From assembly GCA_900754175.1 (NCBI GenBank), contig CAAEBS010000187.1, positions 1-14,469 of the forward strand: 14,469 nucleotides of DNA. The letters are read 5' to 3'. This DNA comes from Clostridia bacterium. GTDB taxonomy: Bacteria; Bacillota; Clostridia; Oscillospirales; CAG-272. Under the pieces are notes generated by a model. It searched no databases and was not told where the DNA came from. It saw nothing but the letters and a program-made list of their open reading frames with translations. The position numbers were made by a program, and so were the translations under genes. Below are positions 1 to 6,702 of the stretch, piece by piece. Numbering within the stretch: position 1 is the first letter of the stretch; each line of letters opens with the position of its first letter.

Positions 1-20
1 AACTTTTCTGGAGAAAAGTT
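1..20 (-). terminator. Hairpin after the sugar operon, candidate terminator cut by the window edge
   Basis: Two perfect 8-base arms (1-8 and 13-20) enclose a 4-base loop, 27 bases past the stop codon of the last gene of the minus-strand sugar operon. The position suits a transcription terminator. The stem is AT-rich, and any U-tract on the minus strand would lie to the left of base 1, so it cannot be seen. It could instead be part of a dispersed repeat. Confidence 0.45.
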
Positions 21-46
21 TCCCCCGGTGCCTCCCCGGCTATATC

Positions 47-733
47 TTACTTCCCTTCCAACAGACTGAGGAGCGTGGTGTCTCCGAACGCCTTTTTCCA
101 GTCGGCGGCAAAGCCGGCGATAGAGGTGTCGGTTGTAGTATGGGCAAGCAGTTTTTTCATCACGTCGGCGCTCACCGTTGCCGCCTGGGCGCCTGTGAGG
201 GCAACGTCCAGCACTTCCCTTGCCGTCTTGAAGCTTGCCGCAAGGATTTCGGTCCGGGTATCGGAAGCCGCAAACACTTCGGCAATATCCGCCACGACGC
301 CAACGCCGTTATCGCAGAGATTCTCCAGCCGGCTGACGTACGGCGCCACATACGCCGCTCCGGCATTTGCGGCAAGCATCGCCTGCCCGGCGCTCAGCAC
401 CGCCGTAACCGTAATACCGTAGCCCTCCCCGCTCAGCGTCCGGGTGGCACGCAGTCCCACGTCGGTCACCGGGATCTTCACATACGTATTTTTGCCGAGG
501 TACGCCACAATCGCCCGTGCTTCCGCCAGGATACGGTCGTATTCGCTTTCGGTCACCTGCACGTGAAGCTCCGCATCCTCGCCGATGATCTCCCGGATGT
601 TGCGCAGAAGCGCCAGAACGTCCCCGCCCTCCCGGGAAAGAATCGTGGGATTGGTTGTCACGCCGACGATCGGGTAATAAGTATGGAAATACCGGATATC
701 CTCAAGATTTGCGGTATCTAATATCAGTTTCAT
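47..733 (-). CDS. fsa: Fructose-6-phosphate aldolase-type transaldolase family protein
   Basis: A 228-residue cytoplasmic class I aldolase of the small transaldolase (TalC/FSA) family, full length for the family (about 215-230). The Schiff-base lysine is K86 in VKIPVT. D6, the TTNPT motif with N28, and the ASFKT motif with S167 are also present. Two positions that separate fructose-6-phosphate aldolases from true transaldolases read as aldolase: Gln59 (Glu in transaldolases) and Tyr132 in APYVSR (Phe in transaldolases). This predicts cleavage or synthesis of fructose-6-phosphate from dihydroxyacetone and glyceraldehyde-3-phosphate, or a related ketose phosphate. The start is supported by GAGG seven bases upstream. 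It is the last gene of the six-gene operon, 20 bases after yjbQ. Family membership is very secure. The aldolase-versus-transaldolase call is inferred from the two residues, recalled from the E. coli FSA sequence rather than aligned by computer. Confidence 0.93.
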   Translation of the reverse strand: MKLILDTANLEDIRYFHTYYPIVGVTTNPTILSREGGDVLALLRNIREIIGEDAELHVQVTESEYDRILAEARAIVAYLGKNTYVKIPVTDVGLRATRTLSGEGYGITVTAVLSAGQAMLAANAGAAYVAPYVSRLENLCDNGVGVVADIAEVFAASDTRTEILAASFKTAREVLDVALTGAQAATVSADVMKKLLAHTTTDTSIAGFAADWKKAFGDTTLLSLLEGK

Positions 734-753
734 TTTTCTGCCTCTTTCCGGCC

Positions 754-1374
754 TTATCTCTTCAGCTGAAGATCATAGTGCAGGTCGTACGCCTTTTCCT
801 CGTCGGTGAATTTATGCAAAGTGTCGATCACCTTGCCGTCGTTCCAGCGTCTGTCGCCCACGTCCTCGGTGGTTCCCATAACCGTTACGTTGAGCTGGCG
901 GTGTCTTGCACGCACCTGGTCCCAGTCCACAAAATAGATATGGGCAAATTCGCCGCCGTCCAGCTCCCCGTCCTTGATGGTCAGGGTCTCGCTTCTACCG
1001 AAAAATACCGAACGCAGATGTCCGTCGGTGTTCATGCTGGTAAAGTCGCCTGGCTCATCCACGTATCTGCCGAACTGCGCATGAATCGGTCCGGGGTGGC
1101 GGTACTGATGCTCCTCCTTGAAGTCGGGCACCAGGCGGCGCATGATGTCCAGCAGGTCGTGCTGTAAAAACTCCAGATCAAAGCTGTCGATGTCGTGCGA
1201 GCACTCCTGCACCATAACCGAGCAGGTGGTGTGGTGGGACGCTACACAGCAGGTGCCGTTTTTAATGCCGGATGCGGCAACGATCTCACGCACCTCCTTG
1301 GACACGTCGTGGAAGGTGGGAATCCACCCACGGGACTGAAGCTCCAGCTCTTTTTGAAAAACCTTGAATTCCAT
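754..1374 (-). CDS. yjbQ: YjbQ-family protein (UPF0047), long form
   Basis: A 206-residue protein with the YjbQ/UPF0047 fold. The core signature SHHTTCSVMVQE is at about residues 46-57. A second conserved block, NTDGHLRSVFFG followed by ELDGGEFAHIYFVDWD, runs to about residue 163 and ends in the usual V.VMG strand. Members of this family are annotated as secondary thiamine-phosphate synthases because of an in vitro activity, but their physiological role is poorly settled. Usual length is about 130-140 residues. This protein carries an insertion around residues 84-113 and a charged tail of about 40 residues. The start has AAGGAG nine bases upstream. No thiamine genes or riboswitch are nearby. 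It sits inside a sugar operon between the SIS isomerase and the aldolase, so a role in sugar-phosphate handling is as likely as thiamine synthesis. The function is open. Confidence 0.88.
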   Translation of the reverse strand: MEFKVFQKELELQSRGWIPTFHDVSKEVREIVAASGIKNGTCCVASHHTTCSVMVQECSHDIDSFDLEFLQHDLLDIMRRLVPDFKEEHQYRHPGPIHAQFGRYVDEPGDFTSMNTDGHLRSVFFGRSETLTIKDGELDGGEFAHIYFVDWDQVRARHRQLNVTVMGTTEDVGDRRWNDGKVIDTLHKFTDEEKAYDLHYDLQLKR

Positions 1375-1423
1375 TTTTGCAATCTCCTTAAAATTTATTT
1401 TTGCATTTTTTGCATTTCGATTT

Positions 1424-2020
1424 TTATTTGCGGTTCAGGCGTTTTCCCACCGCCCCGCCGGGATGAATGACGGCAAATTCCTCATTGTGAAAATCGGTGT
1501 ACTCCAGCACCGCACTTTGCAGGGCGTCGAAAATTGCCGACGTGACCGCAAAGCTTGTGGTTCCCTGGCAGTTGTAGCGGTCACATTCCCGTGTCACCAC
1601 CATGGGCAATACCACGTCGGAGCGCTGTGCGAGGGGGGAGGTCAGATTTTCGGTAATGCCGATGATCGCCACGCCCTTTTGCCGGCAGATGTCGGCGATC
1701 GGCATCAGCTCGTCGGTCTTTCCGCCACGGGAGACCAGCACCGCCACGTCGCCGGGCTTGAGAAATCCCATAGCGCCGTGCACCGCCTCGGACGGAGACA
1801 GAAAGCGTGCCGGACGTTCGATACAGCACATCAGGTGGGCAAAGTGCCGACAGGCAATGCCGGAGTGCCCGCACCCGGAGGCGCCGATGCGCTCTGCACC
1901 TGCCAACAGCATAACCGCCTTTTCAAAGGCTTCCCGGCTGATCGCCGCCGCCGTTTTCTGCAAAGATTCGCACTCAATGCGGAAAGCGTCAGCCGCCCGC
2001 TCAAAAATTTCGTCTCTCAT
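1424..2020 (-). CDS. SIS-domain sugar-phosphate isomerase, KdsD/GutQ-like
   Basis: A 198-residue, single SIS-domain protein. The phosphosugar-binding loop is GASGCGHSG (46-54), followed by VSRGGKTDE (96-104). The KdsD/GutQ features SEAVHG (His81) and HPGGAVGKRL (His186) are present. These are the regions that carry the active-site histidines in arabinose-5-phosphate isomerases, which interconvert ketose and aldose 5-phosphates. The C-terminal CBS pair of full-length KdsD (about 320 residues) is absent, as in other short catabolic homologues. An upstream in-frame start at 2116 would add 32 low-complexity residues and overlap the neighbour deeply. The ATG at 2020 gives an ATGA overlap of four bases with the preceding stop, typical of translational coupling, and was chosen. 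Substrate unknown. In this operon it probably isomerises the product of the FGGY kinase or a later phosphate ester. Confidence 0.88.
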   Translation of the reverse strand: MRDEIFERAADAFRIECESLQKTAAAISREAFEKAVMLLAGAERIGASGCGHSGIACRHFAHLMCCIERPARFLSPSEAVHGAMGFLKPGDVAVLVSRGGKTDELMPIADICRQKGVAIIGITENLTSPLAQRSDVVLPMVVTRECDRYNCQGTTSFAVTSAIFDALQSAVLEYTDFHNEEFAVIHPGGAVGKRLNRK

Positions 2021-2721
2021 GCCCCGTGTACCTCGTCCCAGACACGGCGCAACGTCCAGAGCATTTCCTCTGCCGCCGCTTCCGGGTCGCTTGCTTTCAT
2101 CACGCCGCTGGTGCATCCGGTTGCCAGAGCACCCGCACGGATGACCCGTGCCACGTCCTCCGGCGTGGAGATCCCCGCACCCTGAAGCACCATGATATCG
2201 GGGTTGATCTCCCGGACAGCCTCAATCGTGTCACGAACGTAGCCCATATCGCTGGTCACGCCGGTACCGATCAGGTCGGTCGGCTCCGCCACGATCAGGT
2301 TAGGCGACATCAGCGCCACCTGCCGGATCTCCTCCACGGTGTCGGCGCAGACGATCGTGGCAAGTCCCACTTCGTCCGCCCGTGCGATCGTCTGCCGGAG
2401 CACCTCGGGGGTCAGCTTTTTCTCAGCGTGGTTCAGCATAACGCCAACCGCTCCCGCTTCCTTGACCGCCTCCGGCAGAACCGAGCCAAGTCCCCTGCCG
2501 GGATAAAGCGGGTCCATGTGCTGGGCGTAGACGTGAATATACTCCGTGTTTTCCGCAAGCAGACGGATATCGGTGTATTGCGGGGTCACGATCACGTCCA
2601 GATCGTACTTTGCGGCGACCCGGTCGATCGCCCTGGCAAGCTTCAGCATCCGCCCGCCCCACATAAAGCATTTGGGTCCGATCTCAAAATACGGCGCCCT
2701 GATCTTATAGTCTTTCTTCAT
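2017..2721 (-). CDS. Triose-phosphate isomerase family protein, archaeal-type
   Basis: A 234-residue TIM-barrel protein of the triose-phosphate isomerase superfamily. Visible catalytic elements are Lys17 after beta 1, His98 in MLNHAEKKLT, and Glu146 at the start of the flexible loop EPTDLIGTG (146-154). The phosphate-gripping segments are GAGIS (181-185) and GCTSGVMKA (202-210). The NHAEKKLT form and the short length resemble archaeal TpiA rather than the roughly 250-residue bacterial housekeeping enzyme. This is therefore probably a pathway-specific paralogue. TPI paralogues act in tetrose catabolism, for example interconverting erythrulose phosphates in Brucella erythritol use, so a substrate other than dihydroxyacetone phosphate is plausible. 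The ATG has GAGGG five bases upstream. It is 10 bases after the fucose-isomerase-like gene and overlaps the SIS gene by four. Confidence 0.87.
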   Translation of the reverse strand: MKKDYKIRAPYFEIGPKCFMWGGRMLKLARAIDRVAAKYDLDVIVTPQYTDIRLLAENTEYIHVYAQHMDPLYPGRGLGSVLPEAVKEAGAVGVMLNHAEKKLTPEVLRQTIARADEVGLATIVCADTVEEIRQVALMSPNLIVAEPTDLIGTGVTSDMGYVRDTIEAVREINPDIMVLQGAGISTPEDVARVIRAGALATGCTSGVMKASDPEAAAEEMLWTLRRVWDEVHGA

Positions 2722-2731
2722 ATCGTCCCTC

Positions 2732-4084
2732 TTACAGCTCCTTTACGTCGATGCCCAGCACCGAGCAAAGGTCACGGATTTTTCTTCTGTTGTCCCCGTA
2801 GGTCACGATGTAATGCTGGCAGGCGACGTTCTGCGCAAAGCGCTCCACGTCCGGAATTTCAATCTCCAGCGCAGACAGCTGAGGCGCCGGCTGATCCCAA
2901 CCGCATTCCTCCCACTTGGGCGGCTTCTTTCCAACACCCGGCACGATCTGCATGGTGTACACCCCGCCCCGGCAGGTCAGACGACAAAGCGTGACCTCGC
3001 CCCTTCTGACCGGGGAAACGTTGAGAATTCCCTGGTTCAGCTGACCGAACGCCGCCGGAAGGACCGTGTAGGTATCTCCGTCCACCATGTCCGCCGCCAC
3101 AAAGTCCGGCACACCTGCCAGAACGCTGTGCTCAAAGAATTCGTAAAATTCCAGATATCCCGCAAGCTGTCCGGTCAGGCGGTGCATCAGAAGCTGGGTC
3201 ACGGCGCCGAGCGAATCGTTTTCGGGGATCGTCAGATAACCGTCCTCCGAAAGCAACATGAAAATGGGCGCCGGCGGGAATCCGCACAGCTTTTTCATGC
3301 CGTCCACGTCCTTCAGCGAGATCGCCCGGTAGCCCCGCTCTCTGGCAATCTGAACGGTTGCCAGGTAGTAGCCCGCCGCTATCATCATGGATCGCTCCTC
3401 CGCCGGCTTGAGGAAATTCCACTTCAGGATCCTTTCCTCCACCACACGGCGCTTTTCGGCGTCGGTGATCTTTTCATATCTCTGCTGAAGCTCCAGCATT
3501 TCAAAGGTCTCAATCTCAACGCCGGTCGTTTTCTTGAGCGAAACGCCGTCGTAGAGCGTGCCGTACAGGTTCATATCCCGATAGCCCGCCATACCGACCT
3601 TGTCAAACCGAAGTCTGGCGGCTACAACGGCGGCACGGCAGAAGTCCGCCACCTCGGCGGCTCTGGTTTTCTTTCCTATAATATCGTAAATATAGCGGAA
3701 CCGGTAACCGAGGTCCTCAAAGGTTGCCCGCAGTCCCGAGGTTCCCGCCTGGTCGGCAGTGGTCACAAGGCGGTCGCCCTCGTACCACCCGCACAGCCCC
3801 CAAAGCACCATAGGCAAGTGGCGGTAATGCTCGGTCACCTTGACCACCGCATGGGTGGGGATCCACCCCGCCACGCAGACCACCAGAGCGTCAAACGACT
3901 CCCCGTCCAGTGCCTTTACGGCGCCGGCGATCTGAGTCTCCTCATAGTCGTCCGCTACCGGATAGACCGAAACAAGCTCCAGTCCCTCCTCTTTCAGCGC
4001 CTTTTCTGCGGCGGCACATTTTCTGACCACCACCTCTACCGGGGTATTGACCTCGCCAAACCCGACAAATCCGATTTTCGACAT
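2732..4084 (-). CDS. L-fucose/L-arabinose isomerase family protein
   Basis: A 450-residue cytoplasmic protein resembling the metal-dependent L-fucose/L-arabinose isomerase family, which interconverts aldoses and ketoses. The N-terminal part has a Rossmann-like start, and VVCVAGWIPTHAV and WGLCGWYEGD are at about 68-104. The C-terminal catalytic half contains IPENDSLGAVT (E288 and D290, in the place of the family's CEGDxxGA metal motif). It also has His424 in ACQHYIVTYGD, in the place of the family's metal-binding histidine. The other glutamate expected near residue 258-262 (WPEL in relatives) appears to be replaced in SLKDVDGM, so activity or substrate may differ. A longer frame begins at 4111 but has no ribosome site. 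The ATG at 4084 follows GGAGGAAG at good spacing and was chosen. It sits between the kinase and the TPI-like gene. Substrate unknown. Confidence 0.85.
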   Translation of the reverse strand: MSKIGFVGFGEVNTPVEVVVRKCAAAEKALKEEGLELVSVYPVADDYEETQIAGAVKALDGESFDALVVCVAGWIPTHAVVKVTEHYRHLPMVLWGLCGWYEGDRLVTTADQAGTSGLRATFEDLGYRFRYIYDIIGKKTRAAEVADFCRAAVVAARLRFDKVGMAGYRDMNLYGTLYDGVSLKKTTGVEIETFEMLELQQRYEKITDAEKRRVVEERILKWNFLKPAEERSMMIAAGYYLATVQIARERGYRAISLKDVDGMKKLCGFPPAPIFMLLSEDGYLTIPENDSLGAVTQLLMHRLTGQLAGYLEFYEFFEHSVLAGVPDFVAADMVDGDTYTVLPAAFGQLNQGILNVSPVRRGEVTLCRLTCRGGVYTMQIVPGVGKKPPKWEECGWDQPAPQLSALEIEIPDVERFAQNVACQHYIVTYGDNRRKIRDLCSVLGIDVKEL

Positions 4085-4135
4085 TTTTCTTCCTCCATTT
4101 CTGCTTTTCATTCTTAAAAATCATTCAGACCGAAA

Positions 4136-5557
4136 TCATCGATTCATTTTTTCATCCAACGCCTCATAGCGGGCGTAGGTTTCGGTATAATCGACACCCG
4201 ACGGCATAAAGGTCGCCCGGGGTCTGACCAGTCGCTCCGCCGCCTGGCGCACCGAGGGAAATCCGCCGCTTCCCACCGCCGCCAGAATGGCACTGCCAAG
4301 GCACGCCGTTTCGCTTTCGCTGACGGTCGTCAGAGGCTTTCCGGTCACGTCCGACTTGATCTGCGCCCAGAGCGGGCTTGCGGCACCGCCGCCGGTGATC
4401 CGGATCTCGGTATTCTCACCCACGCCGACGTATTCCAGATCCTGCCGCAGAGTAAAGGCGATCGCCTCCATGATCGCCCGTGCAAAATGCCCACGGGTGT
4501 GCGACAGGCGCAGACCGGCAAACACCGCACTGGCATCCGGATTGTATTTCGGCATGGTCGAGCCGCAGAAATACGGCAACATCGTCAAGCCGTCACATCC
4601 CGCCGGAACCTGCTCTGCCAGACGGTCCAGTTCCCGGAAGCTGTATTGCTCCGCCAACTGCTCCCGGAACCACTTGAGCGCCATTCCCGCCGTAGAGGAC
4701 CAGAGGATCAGACAGTATTTGCCGTCAATTGCGTGCACGTGGCACGGAATCACACAGCCCTCCCGGAATTCCGGCAGACGGTCGGTCATCACGCAGATCG
4801 CCATAATGGTGCCGGTCATTTCGCTGACCCGGCTTGCGTCGGTAACGCCGGCACCGATGGTTCCGGCGATCTGATCCAGAGCACCGGTAACGACCCGGAT
4901 CCCCTCATATTCGCCGATCTCCTCGCCGCTTTTCCGGAGCGCCGGCAACATTTCCCGATGCACTCCGACAAAATCCAGTATCTCGTCCCACCACGTCCCC
5001 CGCACCACGTCATAATATATGGTAGACGACTGAATGGTAGGCTCGGTCGCAAAGTTTCCGGTCAGCCGCCAGAGAATCCAGTCCTCCAGCATGAAGATCT
5101 TTTTCACCTGCGCCCAGATCTCCGGTCGGTTCTTCCGGAACCAGAGAAGCTTGCAGGCAGGCCAGCCCGCCGTGATCTCCGGCTGACCGGTCACCTCATA
5201 GACCCGCCGGCAACCGAAGGCGGCACGGATCTCGTCCGCCTCGGCAACCGCCCGGTTGTCAAGCCAGACCACCGCCGGGCAAAGCGCACGCCCCGCTCCG
5301 TCGGCAAGAATCAGGGTTTCTCCCTGCGTATCGACAGAAAGCGCCGTAATATTGCCACATTCTGCCCGTAGCTCGCCGATCACCCGGCGACACATAGCGA
5401 CATATTCCTCCGGGTCAAACTCGATCGTTCCGGCGACCGGATCGGTCGTCAGGGTATAATCGACGCTGCGCATTGCCCGGCGGTTCCCGTCCCTGTCAAA
5501 CACAGCGGCTTTCAGCGACGTGGTTCCGATATCAATTCCGAGATAGAGATCTTCCAT
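4136..5557 (-). CDS. FGGY-family carbohydrate kinase
   Basis: A 473-residue sugar kinase of the actin-fold FGGY family, normal length (450-520). The first phosphate loop is DIGTTSLK (9-16). The sugar-binding region includes SVDTQGE (74-80) and WLDNRA (98-103). The catalytic base is most likely Asp228 in TGALDQ. The C-terminal ATP-binding motif TGGGAASPLW spans 388-397. It transfers phosphate from ATP to a hydroxyl of a ketose or polyol. The overall pattern is closest to xylulokinase or gluconokinase-like members, but the substrate cannot be read from sequence. It is the first gene of the operon, about 74 bases below the predicted transcription start. Its ribosome site is weak (no clear AGGAGG), so the start rests on the conserved beginning of the family. 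The fucose-isomerase-like gene follows after 51 bases, consistent with an isomerase-then-kinase order of reactions. Confidence 0.93.
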   Translation of the reverse strand: MEDLYLGIDIGTTSLKAAVFDRDGNRRAMRSVDYTLTTDPVAGTIEFDPEEYVAMCRRVIGELRAECGNITALSVDTQGETLILADGAGRALCPAVVWLDNRAVAEADEIRAAFGCRRVYEVTGQPEITAGWPACKLLWFRKNRPEIWAQVKKIFMLEDWILWRLTGNFATEPTIQSSTIYYDVVRGTWWDEILDFVGVHREMLPALRKSGEEIGEYEGIRVVTGALDQIAGTIGAGVTDASRVSEMTGTIMAICVMTDRLPEFREGCVIPCHVHAIDGKYCLILWSSTAGMALKWFREQLAEQYSFRELDRLAEQVPAGCDGLTMLPYFCGSTMPKYNPDASAVFAGLRLSHTRGHFARAIMEAIAFTLRQDLEYVGVGENTEIRITGGGAASPLWAQIKSDVTGKPLTTVSESETACLGSAILAAVGSGGFPSVRQAAERLVRPRATFMPSGVDYTETYARYEALDEKMNR

Positions 5558-5596
5558 TTTTTACCGAATCTTTCTCAATTTTTCTTTAAAGTTGCG

Positions 5597-5617
5597 AAAC
5601 TATTTCATTTATAGTTT
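5597..5617. promoter_or_regulatory. Inverted repeat in the sugar-operon leader, candidate operator
   Basis: AAACTAT (5597-5603) and ATAGTTT (5611-5617) are perfect 7-base inverted arms with a 7-base spacer. They lie just downstream of the predicted start site of the sugar operon. The position fits a roadblock or occlusion operator for the divergent DeoR-family repressor. Binding is inferred only. Confidence 0.45.
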
Positions 5618-5630
5618 TGATTTCCTTATC

Positions 5631-5659
5631 ATTCTACCACATTTATTCTGCTTTGTCAA
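5631..5659 (-). promoter_or_regulatory. Sigma-A promoter of the sugar operon
   Basis: On the minus strand, TTGACA (5654-5659) is followed after exactly 17 bases by TAGAAT (5631-5636), with TGG directly upstream forming an extended -10. This is a perfect -35 box and a five-of-six -10 box. Transcription should start near 5624 and give a leader of about 65 bases before the FGGY kinase. Confidence 0.85.
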
Positions 5660-5824
5660 GAAACATTCTGCATTTTTTTATTTTTTCACAAAATTTTGCT
5701 TTCTTTTCTCCCAAAGAAAAAATCAGGGCACTTTTTCAAAAGCGGGTCCCGCCGCTATCTGTTGCAAAAAATCATTTTTTCTTCCAATCGGAAGATATTT
5801 TTATTTCATTTTGCTTTTATGCTA
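5660..5824. other. AT-rich divergent intergenic core with small palindromes
   Basis: This is the non-coding stretch between the two divergent promoters. It holds an 11-base palindrome GCGGGTCCCGC (5742-5752), too tight to be a good hairpin but suitable as a protein site. It also holds a 6-base stem TCTTCC/GGAAGA (5780-5795) followed by a T-rich run. The second could be a weak terminator or upstream control element of the DeoR promoter. The short open frames here lack ribosome sites and look non-coding. Confidence 0.35.
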
Positions 5825-5853
5825 TTGCATTTTCGTTTTGATTGTGGTATAAT
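5825..5853 (+). promoter_or_regulatory. Sigma-A promoter of the deoR-glycerate kinase unit
   Basis: TTGCAT (5825-5830), a 17-base spacer, and a perfect TATAAT (5848-5853) preceded by TGG, an extended -10. The predicted start is near 5860, giving a leader of about 75 bases to the DeoR-family gene. The weak -35 is compensated by the extended -10. Confidence 0.8.
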
Positions 5854-5854
5854 G

Positions 5855-5874
5855 GTGGCAGAAGATCTTGCCAC
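5855..5874. promoter_or_regulatory. Inverted repeat over the deoR start site, candidate operator
   Basis: GTGGCA (5855-5860) and TGCCAC (5869-5874) are perfect 6-base arms around an 8-base spacer. They begin immediately after the -10 box and cover the predicted transcription start. This is a typical place for an autoregulatory operator. It does not resemble the repeat in the sugar-operon leader, so one regulator may not bind both. Confidence 0.45.
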
Positions 5875-5934
5875 GTATAAAAAAGATTTTTGCCCGTACA
5901 CAAAATTATTTACTTCGGGAAAGGAAAAAGCAAA

Positions 5935-6702
5935 ATGATGATTACTGCAGAACAACGGCGGGAAGAGATTATCGAAGCCATTCAGAGCAAAGGACGGGTC
6001 AAGGTTGCCGACCTGAGCAAAAAATACGGGGTATCCGAGGTTTCCATCCGCAACGACCTGGAGCTTCTGGAAACGCAGGGACACCTCAGCAGAGTACACG
6101 GCGGCGCCGTCGGGCTGAACAAGCTTTACAGCAACATGGATCTGAACGAGCGCTACATGACCAACGCCACCGCAAAAAAACAGCTTGCCGCTTTCGTTGC
6201 CGACCTTGTGGAGGACAACGACACCATTATGATGAATGCGGGAACCACGCTCACCTACGTGCTCCGTGCCCTGCAGGGGAAGAAAAACATAAGCATCGTG
6301 ACAAACTCTATCCAGAACGCCACTGAGGCAAGCGCCAATTCCGCCTTCAACGTCATTCTGCTCGGCGGTCAGATCGACGCCAAGTATCAGTTTACTTTCG
6401 GAAACGACACGGTAAAGCAACTGGAAAATTACCACGCCACCAAATGTATCCTGTCGGTGGACGGCATCACGCCCTCCACCGGTCTGACCCTGTATTACAC
6501 CAACGAAGCTTCACTCGTCAAAAAGATGACCGAGCTTTCGGAGAACGTCATCGTGGTAGCGGACAGCTCCAAGATCGGCAAAAACACCTTTGCCAAGATC
6601 TGCCCGATCACCAACATGGACATTCTCGTTACCAACAAATCCGAAAAACAGGCGGACGTCTCCAACCTGCGGGAAGCCGGGGTCACCGTTTATGAAGCGT
6701 AA
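5935..6702 (+). CDS. DeoR/GlpR-family transcriptional repressor
   Basis: A 255-residue regulator of the DeoR family, standard length (about 250). An N-terminal helix-turn-helix spans about 22-50 (VADLSKKYGVSEVSIRNDL), and RVHGGAV follows at 53-59. The C-terminal sugar-phosphate sensor domain (about 76-240) has the NAGTT loop at 101-105, LLGG at 142-145, SVDGI at 174-178 and VADSSKIGKNTF at 208-219. Members repress carbohydrate operons and are released by a phosphorylated sugar. The in-frame start at 5890 is a TTG without a ribosome site. The tandem ATG at 5935/5938 follows GGGAAAGG and is preferred. It is transcribed divergently from the six-gene sugar operon and overlaps the glycerate kinase gene by 11 bases. 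It most likely controls both units, with an intermediate of the pathway as effector; the effector is not known. Confidence 0.93.
   Translation: MMITAEQRREEIIEAIQSKGRVKVADLSKKYGVSEVSIRNDLELLETQGHLSRVHGGAVGLNKLYSNMDLNERYMTNATAKKQLAAFVADLVEDNDTIMMNAGTTLTYVLRALQGKKNISIVTNSIQNATEASANSAFNVILLGGQIDAKYQFTFGNDTVKQLENYHATKCILSVDGITPSTGLTLYYTNEASLVKKMTELSENVIVVADSSKIGKNTFAKICPITNMDILVTNKSEKQADVSNLREAGVTVYEA

Noticed and set aside
1375..1423. A thiamine (TPP) riboswitch upstream of yjbQ
   Set aside because: The gap is only 49 bases of T-rich sequence on the plus strand, without the conserved CTGAGA or similar elements.
2813..4117. A 434-codon plus-strand frame opposite the fucose-isomerase-like gene
   Set aside because: Composition is typical of an antisense shadow, there are no recognisable motifs, and the minus-strand gene has clear family features and a good ribosome site.
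5592..5852. Small Phe-rich open frames in the divergent intergenic region
   Set aside because: They arise from T-rich DNA, overlap the promoters and have no ribosome sites.
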